Positions 1 to 6,418 of a stretch of 7,820 nt of DNA are shown here, in pieces. The notes under the pieces are model-generated. The model ran no database searches. It saw nothing but the letters and a program-made list of their open reading frames with translations, and had not been told where the DNA came from. How positions within the stretch are numbered: position 1 is the first letter of the stretch; every line of letters begins with the position of its first letter. The position numbers and the translations under genes are program-made. This stretch comes from Candidatus Hydrogenedentota bacterium (GTDB lineage: Bacteria; Hydrogenedentota; Hydrogenedentia; Hydrogenedentales; CAITNO01): the NCBI GenBank assembly GCA_007124105.1, contig SLFT01000498.1, positions 1 to 7,820 of the forward strand. Reading direction: 5' to 3'.

Positions 1-1
1 C

Positions 2-1780
2 GCCGAAACGCCGCAGCGGCTCGCTGAACTGCTGCCAACGCTGGCGAGCGACCGAAAAGCGCTGGTAATCGAAGCGCTGGCCGAACGGGATGATCCCGCC
101 GCGCTGCCGCTGCTTCACGAAGTCCTGAACGATGATAACGAGGAAGTGCGACTAGCCGCCATGCGCGCCATTGCCGCGCATGGCGACAGTTCCTCGATAG
201 CGCCCGTCTACCAGATCATCGCCCAGAGTGAACGCAGGCAAGAACGTATGGCTGCCGTTGAAACGCTGCGCCGGTTACAGGGAGACGATGTTGACGCGGC
301 GCTGATTGAACGCATGACAAACGCGCCGGAAGAGATGCGCGCGCCGTTAATGGAAGCGCTGGCGGGGCGCAACGCTGTGACTGCGGTGGACGCCATTATC
401 GAGCAAACAAAACATGAATCGCTTCGTCCCGCGGCGTTTCGCGCTCTCGGACATCTTGCGCCGTCGGAACGACTGCCCGATTTGATCGCGCTGCTCAGCG
501 ATTTGAAAGGCGATCGGGGCCGTTCAGACGCGGAAAGCGCTGTGGTTGCCCTCTGTCAAAATATGGCGCGCGCCAGCGACCATATAGAATCTACGCCGCC
601 AGTTGTCAACGCGCTGGGCGAAGCCCTGGAAAATGCCGCCGCGCCAGAAGAGGCCGCGTCCCTGATGCGTGTGTTAAGCCGGCTTGGCGGCGATGCCGCG
701 TACCAACTGGTGATTGCGCGACTGGACGCCCCGAGCCCCGAAGTACGCGACAGCGCCGCCCGGGCGCTCGCGAACTGGCCGGACGCCCAGGCGGCGCCTG
801 CGCTCATTGACATATTCGCGCAAGCGTCCGACACAGGAATTCGCATGGCCACGTTGCGCGGCTGTGTACGCCTGTTGCGCCTGGGAGAATTGCCCGTAAA
901 CGATACGCTGCAACATTACGAACAGCTCGTGGAAACAACGCGCACGGATGATGAGCGCCGCCTTATCCTGGCCGGACTTGCCGACGTAAGCGCCCCCGAA
1001 GCAATCCCGCTGGTGATAGCGCTGCTCGAGGACGCTGACGTGCAAGCGGAAGCGGATATGGCGCTGCAACGCATTGAAGACGCCACGGGCATGACAGCCG
1101 AAGAAATGGAAGCGGCAAAAAAAGCGGCCGCGACAACTGCGAGCGCAAGTGATGCTTCCGGGTTTGAAGCTATCTTCAACGGAGAAAGTTTGGATGGGTG
1201 GGCAGGTGATCCGGCATTTTGGCGCGTGGAAGATGGGCACATTGTAGGTGAGTCCACCCGGGAAACTCCCGTTGAGGTCAATACCTTCCTTATCTGGGAA
1301 GGGGGCGAGCCAGCCGACTTTGAATTAAAGTTCCGCTACAGGCTTGACAGCGAATCAGCCAATACAGGCATTCAGATTCGTTCCGAACGTTTTGAAGACT
1401 ATCGAGTACGCGGCTATCAGCCCGATATCGCCAGCGATGACTGGATTACGGGAATATGTTACGAAGAAGGCGGGCGCGGCATCCTGGCGCGTCGCGGCCA
1501 GAAGGTTGAACTCGCCCCGGACGGTGAAAAAGAAGTAATCCAGTTTGCGGACGAAGACGAACTGGGCGCCCATATCAACGTTAATGACTGGAACGACTAC
1601 CATGTTATTGCCCGAGGCGACCGGTTCATGACGCGCATTAACGGCCATAAGATGCATGAGGTCATAGACAATTCACCCGAGGCGCGTACATCAGGCATTC
1701 TTGCGTTTCAGCTGCACACCGGCCCACCCATGAAAATTCGTTTTGCCGACATCATGCTTAAAGAGTTGGCAGCCGAATAA
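2..1780 (+). CDS. HEAT-repeat protein with C-terminal DUF1080 (3-keto-disaccharide hydrolase-like) domain, 5' end off the window
   Basis: The frame is open from base 2, so the gene begins before the window; an in-frame GTG at 146 is internal because HEAT-type sequence continues upstream of it (for example ALAERDDPAALPLLHEVL). Numbered from base 2, the visible protein is 592 residues. Residues about 15-360 are degenerate helical repeats of HEAT/PBS-lyase type, including SPEVRDSAARALANWPDAQ near 245. An Ala/Glu/Lys-rich linker follows at about 364-386. Residues about 388-590 match DUF1080: FNGESLDGW, FWRVEDGHIVGEST, ANTGIQIRSE, GYQPDI, GRGILARRGQ and DWNDYHVIARGD. The DUF1080 family is a concanavalin-like fold, some members of which hydrolyse 3-keto-glycosides. 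The repeats probably act as a scaffold or docking surface. Export is likely for the family, but any signal peptide lies outside the window. The next gene, a Gfo/Idh/MocA oxidoreductase, is a common partner and could supply the 3-keto substrate. The domain calls are strong; the substrate is unknown. Confidence 0.93.
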   Translation, partial: AETPQRLAELLPTLASDRKALVIEALAERDDPAALPLLHEVLNDDNEEVRLAAMRAIAAHGDSSSIAPVYQIIAQSERRQERMAAVETLRRLQGDDVDAALIERMTNAPEEMRAPLMEALAGRNAVTAVDAIIEQTKHESLRPAAFRALGHLAPSERLPDLIALLSDLKGDRGRSDAESAVVALCQNMARASDHIESTPPVVNALGEALENAAAPEEAASLMRVLSRLGGDAAYQLVIARLDAPSPEVRDSAARALANWPDAQAAPALIDIFAQASDTGIRMATLRGCVRLLRLGELPVNDTLQHYEQLVETTRTDDERRLILAGLADVSAPEAIPLVIALLEDADVQAEADMALQRIEDATGMTAEEMEAAKKAAATTASASDASGFEAIFNGESLDGWAGDPAFWRVEDGHIVGESTRETPVEVNTFLIWEGGEPADFELKFRYRLDSESANTGIQIRSERFEDYRVRGYQPDIASDDWITGICYEEGGRGILARRGQKVELAPDGEKEVIQFADEDELGAHINVNDWNDYHVIARGDRFMTRINGHKMHEVIDNSPEARTSGILAFQLHTGPPMKIRFADIMLKELAAE

Positions 1781-1827
1781 CGCGTACCCAATCAAATCAT
1801 CACAAATACAAGAAACAACTCTCAAGC

Positions 1828-1832
1828 AGGAG
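1828..1832 (+). promoter_or_regulatory. Ribosome binding site fixing the start of the Gfo/Idh/MocA gene
   Basis: AGGAG lies 6 bases before the ATG at 1839. The open frame extends back to an ATG at 1743 inside the preceding gene, but that start lacks such a site and would bury the Tat signal 32 residues inside the protein. The 1839 start is therefore preferred. Confidence 0.8.
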
Positions 1833-1838
1833 CAAACC

Positions 1839-3104
1839 ATGAGAAAAATTCAACACCTCAGCAGACGTTCATTTTTACAGCAGGCTGCCGCGGCCGTGGG
1901 CGGGACTGCCGCAGCGCCTTTGATCATTTCTCGCGCCGCAGCGCGCGCCAACGCGAACGACCGCATCGTGATGGGCGCTGTGGGCCTGGGCGGACGCGGC
2001 CGTTATATCCTCAGCACTTTTTTACAGTATCCCGACGTGCAGATGGTCGCGATCTGCGACGCCATGCGCGACCGTCGCAGACAAGCGCAACGCATGGTAA
2101 ACGAACATTACGGCAACAACGATTGCGAAACTTATATTGACCTGCGCGAAATGCTGGCGCGCCCCGATATTGACGCAGTAATGATTGCTACCGGCGACAA
2201 TAATCACTCGCTGGCGTCCATCCTGGCCGCGCGCGCGGGCAAAGATATCTTCTGTGAGAAGCCTTTGAGCGTTACCATAGGCGAAAGTCGGGCAGTGGTT
2301 GACACTGTAAATCGTTTCTCCCGCATATTCCAATGCGGCACCCAGCGACGCAATATCTCCAACTTTGTCTTTGCCGCCGAACTGGCGCGTTCTGGAATGC
2401 TTGGCCCCATCAAGACCATGTACGCCGAAAAAGCGTGGCCGGAATCAGGCGTACATTTCCAGGTGCTTGCGCCGCAACCCGAGCCGGACTATGAACAATT
2501 CGCTTGGGACCAGTGGCTTGGCGTGGCAAACTGGCGGCCGTTCAATTCGCAATATACCAGTAGTTTCTGGCGGCGACACGGCGACTTCAGCGGCGGCTCC
2601 ATCACAGAATGGGGTTCGCATACCGTGGATATATGTCAATGGGCGCTCAATGCGGACGACACAGCGCCCGTTACCTATGAAGTTATAAACGATGTAGGCG
2701 ATGTCGAGGCGGTATACGCGAACGGAACGAAGCTTGTCATCAAAAAAGGCTTGCGCTTTGGTTCGTGCCCCGTGCGCATTGAAGGCGAAGACGGCTGGGT
2801 AGAAACAGGCGACGACGGCGAAATTGAAACATATCCGGCGTCGTTGTTGGCGGACCGCCAGTTTTCCGGCGGATATCCAGCGGATAACCATGTGCGTGAA
2901 TTTCTCAATTGCGTCAAATCCCGACAACAACCGCGCTCTACCGTCGAGGCTTCTCACTATTCCATGACAGCATGTCATTGCGCCAATATGGCGGTGCGTC
3001 TGAAACGCCCCATGCAATGGAACCCACAAAAAGAAGAATTCATCAACGACCATGAAGCCAACCGTTTACGTTCACGGGCGTTTCGCGAACCATGGATGAT
3101 TTAG
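1839..3104 (+). CDS. Tat-exported Gfo/Idh/MocA family oxidoreductase
   Basis: The protein is 421 residues, normal for exported members of this NAD(P)-dependent family. It opens with a twin-arginine signal: S8-R9-R10-S11-F12-L13, then a hydrophobic Ala/Gly stretch to about residue 31, so it should be exported folded with its cofactor. The Rossmann fold follows, with the dinucleotide loop GAVGLGGRGR (46-55) and strand-end acid D74 (AICD). The family EKP motif is at 140-142, with K141 the usual catalytic lysine. The C-terminal domain carries GGSITEWGSHTVDICQWAL (252-270), where D264 and H261 sit in the usual active-site segment. The protein ends in the typical FREPW. It follows the DUF1080 gene by 58 bases, probably in one operon. 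Related enzymes oxidise sugars or glycosides, often at C3, and some keep tightly bound NADP and regenerate it by a second sugar reduction. The substrate here cannot be read from sequence. Confidence 0.95.
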   Translation: MRKIQHLSRRSFLQQAAAAVGGTAAAPLIISRAAARANANDRIVMGAVGLGGRGRYILSTFLQYPDVQMVAICDAMRDRRRQAQRMVNEHYGNNDCETYIDLREMLARPDIDAVMIATGDNNHSLASILAARAGKDIFCEKPLSVTIGESRAVVDTVNRFSRIFQCGTQRRNISNFVFAAELARSGMLGPIKTMYAEKAWPESGVHFQVLAPQPEPDYEQFAWDQWLGVANWRPFNSQYTSSFWRRHGDFSGGSITEWGSHTVDICQWALNADDTAPVTYEVINDVGDVEAVYANGTKLVIKKGLRFGSCPVRIEGEDGWVETGDDGEIETYPASLLADRQFSGGYPADNHVREFLNCVKSRQQPRSTVEASHYSMTACHCANMAVRLKRPMQWNPQKEEFINDHEANRLRSRAFREPWMI

Positions 3105-3196
3105 GGACATGGTCGCTGCCACGTGTTGTGTTCCTTTGAAATGCCGCCAGGACAAATACCCGTCTCACCAAACCTCTAATACGAAGGAGCCGCATC

Positions 3197-4420
3197 ATGG
3201 CCATACCCTCCCTTGACAACAAAAACCTGCGCGACTGTGCGGACTACTGTGTTGACAGCATCCGTAAGATCATTGAACAATTCGGCCCCCGACCACCGGG
3301 AAGCAAGGGGGAGCGGCAATGTCAGGAATTTCTGCGCGATGAACTCGCCCATGTCGGGCTGACGCCGACGCTTGATGTGTTTCCCGTCGCGCAGAAGGCG
3401 TTCATGGCCATGCCAGTCGTATGTTCGCTGCTGACGCTCTGCGCCTTTCCGCTCTATTGGCTTGCGCCGCGCCTCTCCCCCATTCCCGCGTTATTGGCGC
3501 TGATTGTATGTTTGTGCGAATTGCTGTTTTATCGGCATATCCTGACGCCCTTTTTCCCGAAATCTGAAAGCTGCAACCTGTGGGCCGCGCTGCCGCCTTC
3601 CGGCGAGAAACAGCGCCGCATCATCCTTGGCGGCCATGCCGACGGCGCGTTCGAGTGGCGTTTCCAGTACTTGTTCCCGCGTATTTTCCCTGTTTTTCCC
3701 GCGCTGATATTTTTGTCTCTCGGCTATATACTGCTGTCCTCGCTGGCCATTGCCCTGTTCGGCGGCGACGCGATGACCGGCATGGGCGTGTGGTTTTACC
3801 TGGGTTTGGCCCAGCTCGCGGCGCTGCCCGGACTGGTATGCGGCGTATTCTTCACCAACTTTGCGGTTACCGCGCCCGGCGCGGGCGACAACCTTTCCGG
3901 CGCCTTGACTGTCGTGGGACTTGCGAAACTGCTCAAAGACGAGGGCATCACGCTTGAAAACACGGAGGTTGTCTTTCTGGTGACCGGCTCTGAAGAGGCC
4001 GGACTCGAGGGTGCGCGCGCGTTTCTGAAAGCGCATCAACATGAATGGACGGATGTAGAAACCATCTGCGTTGCTTACGACACGTTATGTGAACTGGACC
4101 ATTTTGCCGTGCATGTGCGCGATCTGAATGGACGCGTCCCACATGACCCGCGTGTATCCGCGCTGGTTAAAGAAGCGGGACAGGACTGCGGCCTCGACTT
4201 GCCCGAGGCCATCATACCCCTGGGCGCGTCTGACGGCGCGGCCTTTTCCCAGGCGGGCGTACCAACAACCGCCGTTTGCGCCATGGACCACGCCCCCGCC
4301 CACTACTACCATAACCGGCGCGATTCCATGGACATTTTGAGCGTCCCGTGTTTGCAGGAGGCGTTGCGCCTGTCTGTTGCCATTGTTGAGCGATACGATA
4401 AGAACGGGTTGCCCGAATAA
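3197..4420 (+). CDS. Membrane-embedded M28-family zinc metallopeptidase
   Basis: AAGGAG at 3184-3189 lies 7 bases before this ATG. The protein is 407 residues. The family N-terminal segment FGPRPPGSKGE is at 29-39. Metal ligands expected of M28 aminopeptidases are visible: H147 (GGHAD), D231 (GAGDNLSG), the Glu pair E266-E267 (TGSEEAGLEGA), D295 (AYDT) and H372 (HYYHNRRDS). The enzyme should therefore be an active di-zinc exopeptidase. It has no signal peptide but four hydrophobic segments: about 68-90, 95-113, 165-188 and 196-222. The last pair falls between the first His ligand and the Asp ligand, which in soluble relatives are only about a dozen residues apart. An even number of helices keeps all ligands on one side of the membrane. 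Basic residues around 112-122 and 155-162 suggest the cytoplasmic side (inference). It starts 92 bases after the oxidoreductase, so co-transcription is possible. A link to sugar metabolism is not evident. Confidence 0.9.
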   Translation: MAIPSLDNKNLRDCADYCVDSIRKIIEQFGPRPPGSKGERQCQEFLRDELAHVGLTPTLDVFPVAQKAFMAMPVVCSLLTLCAFPLYWLAPRLSPIPALLALIVCLCELLFYRHILTPFFPKSESCNLWAALPPSGEKQRRIILGGHADGAFEWRFQYLFPRIFPVFPALIFLSLGYILLSSLAIALFGGDAMTGMGVWFYLGLAQLAALPGLVCGVFFTNFAVTAPGAGDNLSGALTVVGLAKLLKDEGITLENTEVVFLVTGSEEAGLEGARAFLKAHQHEWTDVETICVAYDTLCELDHFAVHVRDLNGRVPHDPRVSALVKEAGQDCGLDLPEAIIPLGASDGAAFSQAGVPTTAVCAMDHAPAHYYHNRRDSMDILSVPCLQEALRLSVAIVERYDKNGLPE

Positions 4421-4457
4421 TAGTAGTCTTAACACATCCTTCACGACAAGGCGTCGC

Positions 4458-4481
4458 TTCTGGTTTTGTAATAAAACAGAA
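4458..4481. other. Weak AT-rich hairpin and neighbouring small inverted repeat downstream of the peptidase gene
   Basis: TTCTGGTTTT and AAAACAGAA can pair around a 5-base loop with one bulged G. A second small inverted repeat, GTCTA/TAGAC with a 4-base loop, lies at 4490-4503. Neither is followed by a T tract on the plus strand, so neither is a convincing intrinsic terminator. They are recorded because they are the only structures close to the end of the plus-strand block. Confidence 0.25.
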
Positions 4482-4515
4482 ACGTAACTGTCTACAAATA
4501 GACCTCAAAAGTGAA

Positions 4516-4554
4516 CTGTAGGGTGGGTGAAGCGAAGCGAAACCCACCCTACGG
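4516..4554. repeat. GGGTGGG palindromic repeat (REP-like hairpin)
   Basis: GTAGGGTGGGT at 4518-4528 is perfectly inverted at 4542-4552, with a 13-base loop made of repeated GAAGC units (gaagcgaagcgaa). One wobble pair and one C-G pair extend the stem to 4516 and 4554. The strong stem with a short purine-rich loop resembles the extragenic palindromes scattered through many environmental genomes, some of which are mobilised by REP-associated (RAYT/TnpA-REP) transposases. It may also affect transcript ends or mRNA stability. Copy number cannot be judged from one window. Confidence 0.65.
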
Positions 4555-4622
4555 AATCCACAATGTTAATTTAAGAAGGCATCATGCCAGGCAGTTACAC
4601 AGAAACAGCCTGAAGCGTGATG

Positions 4623-4631
4623 TGGTATACT
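4623..4631 (+). promoter_or_regulatory. Candidate extended -10 promoter for the UPF0175 gene
   Basis: TGGTATACT matches an extended -10 element (TG-N-TATAAT type, one mismatch) about 81 bases before the UPF0175 ATG. No good -35 box lies at the usual distance, which an extended -10 can tolerate. The location suggests that the small gene has its own promoter inside the intergenic region. Confidence 0.4.
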
Positions 4632-4657
4632 TCGTGTAAACATTGGGTAATAATAGC

Positions 4658-4673
4658 GCGCCTGATATGGCGC
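4658..4673. promoter_or_regulatory. Inverted repeat in the UPF0175 leader, possible operator
   Basis: GCGCC and GGCGC flank a TGATAT spacer between the candidate promoter and the start codon. Antitoxins often repress their own operon through such palindromes, so this is a plausible autoregulatory site. It could equally be a chance hairpin; 5-base arms are weak evidence. Confidence 0.25.
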
Positions 4674-4711
4674 ATTCGATACCCTTCAAGCAGAACAGGG
4701 AGACATGATAC

Positions 4712-4963
4712 ATGCATCAATTGACAATCTCCTATCCAGACGACCTGTTGCTTGCTTGCGGGAAATCACCAGATGCTTTTGAGGCCGAACTACGTTTCCT
4801 GCTGGCAGTGAAACTCTTTGAATTGCGCCGCCTCTCTGTTGGCAAGGCTGCGGCGTTTTGCGACATGGACAAGGCGCACTTCATTTATGAACTGGGGCGC
4901 ATGCAGATTCCTGTGATCAATCTGGACAATGACCAGATCACGGATGAATTGCGTAATGATTAG
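4712..4963 (+). CDS. UPF0175 family protein, predicted antitoxin-type
   Basis: The 83-residue length is typical of the family. Diagnostic segments are visible: YPDDLLLA (8-15), LLAVKLFE (30-37), RLSVGKAAAFCDMDKAHFIYELG (40-62, a predicted helix-turn-helix in which the family's G-x-A-A pattern is kept) and the C-terminal IPVINLD (66-72). AGGGAG at 4697-4702 is 9 bases upstream of the ATG; a nearer ATG at 4705 is out of frame. Comparative genomics pairs UPF0175 proteins with DUF3368 PIN-like toxins. Here the next frame, overlapping the last 8 bases, begins like such a toxin but is cut short. The gene therefore looks like an intact antitoxin without a complete partner. It may act as a DNA-binding autoregulator or protect against a toxin encoded elsewhere; both are inference. 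Confidence 0.88.
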   Translation: MHQLTISYPDDLLLACGKSPDAFEAELRFLLAVKLFELRRLSVGKAAAFCDMDKAHFIYELGRMQIPVINLDNDQITDELRND

Positions 4964-5051
4964 CGAAACGGTCATTGTGGACAGTGGCCCGTTAATCGCC
5001 CTGCCGTTATTGAGCAACTTGGTCAAATCTATTGAATGCAGTTCTGCATGA
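4956..5051 (+). pseudogene. Truncated DUF3368/PIN-like toxin remnant
   Basis: An ATG at 4956 overlaps the end of the UPF0175 gene and opens a 31-codon frame, MISETVIVDSGPLIALPLLS followed by a short tail and a TGA at 5049-5051. The segment VIVDSGPLIAL is the characteristic first strand and helix of DUF3368/PIN-type nucleases, with the first catalytic acid D9 present. Full-length toxins are about 150 residues, so at least four fifths of the protein is missing, including the other acidic residues. I found no continuation in other frames up to 5131. The toxin should be inactive. Loss of similarity near base 5030 suggests deletion or rearrangement rather than a simple point stop. The short length limits certainty. 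Confidence 0.6.
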
Positions 5052-5061
5052 CGCCGGCGAA

Positions 5062-5082
5062 GGCGAGTAAACGCCCCTTTTT
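5062..5082 (+). terminator. Possible weak intrinsic terminator
   Basis: GGCG and CGCC can form a 4-base stem around a 6-base loop, followed by CC and five T. It sits just after the stop of the toxin remnant, where transcription of the UPF0175 unit would end. The stem is short, so the call is tentative. Confidence 0.25.
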
Positions 5083-5131
5083 GCATCTATTGGTCTTCTC
5101 TGCACCGGCTGCGATACAGGCTGCGGCGACA

Positions 5132-5314
5132 TTAACCCGGATATTTCACCAGATTTCTGTTGCGCCTGCGAATCTTACGCCATCTCAGCCACCTTGCTTG
5201 CCCGCCGACTTCGACGTGTCCCGACACGCTGTCAGCCGGCGGCCTGCGCAAAGCGCCTGACCTGACGCAATCTTCGCAGGCTCACGACGAAACCTGGTGA
5301 AATATCCGGGTTAA
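5132..5314. mobile_element. Foldback MITE-like element with 21-base terminal inverted repeats
   Basis: Bases 5132-5152 are perfectly inverted at 5294-5314. The arms begin TTAACCCGGATATTTC, and TTAA, itself a palindrome, stands at both ends as a possible target-site duplication. Imperfect complementarity continues inwards: GCCTGCGAA at 5164-5172 pairs with TTCGCAGGC at 5273-5281, CCGCCG at 5202-5207 with CGGCGG at 5237-5242, and CGTGTC at 5215-5220 with GACACG at 5223-5228 around a two-base centre. The whole element is therefore an imperfect palindrome of about 183 bases with no coding capacity. This fits a non-autonomous element moved in trans by a transposase elsewhere. I cannot name the family. 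It lies 23 bases beyond the stop of the minus-strand hydrolase and could also serve as a bidirectional transcription barrier between converging genes. Confidence 0.65.
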
Positions 5315-5337
5315 AATCGGAATAACAAGACCGCCCG

Positions 5338-6405
5338 TCATTTTTTCAGAATAACGTCCATAAACGCATACGCCGCATGGCGCGTTTCAGTGGGGAAATC
5401 ATGCTCGGCGTCAGGGTATGCCGCGCGTAGATTTTCTTGGGCCCCGAACAATTCAAACACGGGCCGGGCCGCATTGACAGCGTCTTTTACGCCGGAAACC
5501 TCAAAATTATGGTCGTTTACGGGAGCGCAGATAAACAGCGCGCGCGGCGCAATGGCGGCGACCACCTCCGTGAAGTCGAAAGGCATGCGGGCGGGGTCTT
5601 TATCATACACGGAATCAATACGGGGCATGTACCCGTCATGGGTCCAACCGGTGAGATCGCCGTCCATGTATTTGGCGAATGTGGTGAACCCGCAGCTGGT
5701 GACGGCCACTTTGACGCGACTGTCGAACACACTCACAAACAGCGTGTTATGGCCCCCGAGCGAATGACCGATGCAGCCGACGCGTTCCGGGTCCACCTGT
5801 GGCAGGCTTTGCAGCAAATCAATCGCGCGAATATGGTTCACAATGCCTTTCATGGTGCAGCTGACATAACCCTCGTTATACAATCGTTTGCGCGCGTCTA
5901 CATAATCGCCGAAACCGGGATAATCAGGCGCCAGCGTTACATACCCCCGTTCCGCCAGTTCCACCGCGTAATTGCGGTTGGCGCGCTCCCCTTCCCCGGC
6001 GACAACCCGTTTGCCAATAGGCGATGTGGGGTGTAGACAGAGCGCCGCCGGCAGGAGCCTTTCTTCATCTCCGTCGCGCGTCGGCAGAAACAGAAAGGCG
6101 GGGACCTTGTCCCAGCCGTCCACAGTGTAATGAATGGTCTGGCGGCGATACTGTGGAAACACCTCTTCCTCGATAACGTCATACGCCGGAGGCATACTAC
6201 GGTCCATCTCCGGCAACGGGCCCATCACCATCTGCATGTTGTCCAGTATATGGTTTCGACGATGCGTCCACGCTTCCGGGGTTTCCACAACAACGCGGCT
6301 GTTGGATTCGTCAAGATAGTACAAGAGGTCCGCTTTGTCTGCATAGAAAGGCGTGTGGTCCGCTCCCTGTCCCAGCGTCGCCAGGAAAACGAATAAGGCA
6401 ATCAT
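5338..6405 (-). CDS. Exported alpha/beta hydrolase, acetyl-xylan-esterase/dienelactone-hydrolase-like
   Basis: The protein is 355 residues. It starts with a short hydrophobic signal (MIALFVFLATLGQGA) with little positive charge, so secretion is likely but not certain. The N-terminal segment ETPEAWTHRRNHIL...VMGPLP (41-65) is common to exported esterase-like hydrolases of planctomycete-type bacteria. The catalytic triad can be read: nucleophile S215 in GHSLGG (213-218), acid D298 (APVNDHNF) and H335 (DAEHDFP). LAPDYPGFGD (158-167) precedes the nucleophile. The enzyme probably removes ester groups, for example acetyl, from glycans or other substrates outside the cytoplasm; the actual substrate is unknown. 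The start is fixed: an in-frame TAA, which is the stop of the methyltransferase, lies 12 bases upstream, with AAGGAG between. It is the last gene of the minus-strand operon. Confidence 0.87.
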   Translation of the reverse strand: MIALFVFLATLGQGADHTPFYADKADLLYYLDESNSRVVVETPEAWTHRRNHILDNMQMVMGPLPEMDRSMPPAYDVIEEEVFPQYRRQTIHYTVDGWDKVPAFLFLPTRDGDEERLLPAALCLHPTSPIGKRVVAGEGERANRNYAVELAERGYVTLAPDYPGFGDYVDARKRLYNEGYVSCTMKGIVNHIRAIDLLQSLPQVDPERVGCIGHSLGGHNTLFVSVFDSRVKVAVTSCGFTTFAKYMDGDLTGWTHDGYMPRIDSVYDKDPARMPFDFTEVVAAIAPRALFICAPVNDHNFEVSGVKDAVNAARPVFELFGAQENLRAAYPDAEHDFPTETRHAAYAFMDVILKK

Positions 6406-6412
6406 CGTTTCT

Positions 6413-6418
6413 CTCCTT
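6413..6418 (-). promoter_or_regulatory. Ribosome binding site of the hydrolase, overlapping the methyltransferase stop
   Basis: On the minus strand AAGGAG lies 7 bases before the ATG at 6405 and uses the last base of the upstream TAA. This tight arrangement supports coupled translation of the two genes. Confidence 0.75.

Noticed and set aside
674..1281. Long minus-strand open frames opposite the HEAT-DUF1080 gene
   Set aside because: They lie inside a well-supported coding region, match no family I recognise, and are rich in Ser/Arg/Ala as expected of antisense shadows of GC-rich genes.
1743..1838. Upstream ATG extension of the Gfo/Idh/MocA gene
   Set aside because: It overlaps the end of the DUF1080 gene, has no suitable ribosome site, and would place the Tat signal internally; the 1839 start has AGGAG six bases upstream.
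2445..3053. 202-codon minus-strand frame opposite the oxidoreductase
   Set aside because: The plus-strand gene is certain here, and the antisense product shows no recognisable domain or ribosome site.
5036..5049. Perfect short palindrome ATGCAG-TT-CTGCAT at the end of the toxin remnant
   Set aside because: Six-base arms with a two-base loop can arise by chance, and no T tract follows, so no function is claimed.
5036..5260. 74-codon plus-strand frame running into the foldback element
   Set aside because: It crosses the left arm and centre of the palindrome, has no ribosome site and does not continue the toxin fold.
5437..6036. 199-codon plus-strand frame opposite the alpha/beta hydrolase
   Set aside because: The hydrolase on the minus strand has a complete catalytic triad and ribosome site; the opposite frame is a shadow.
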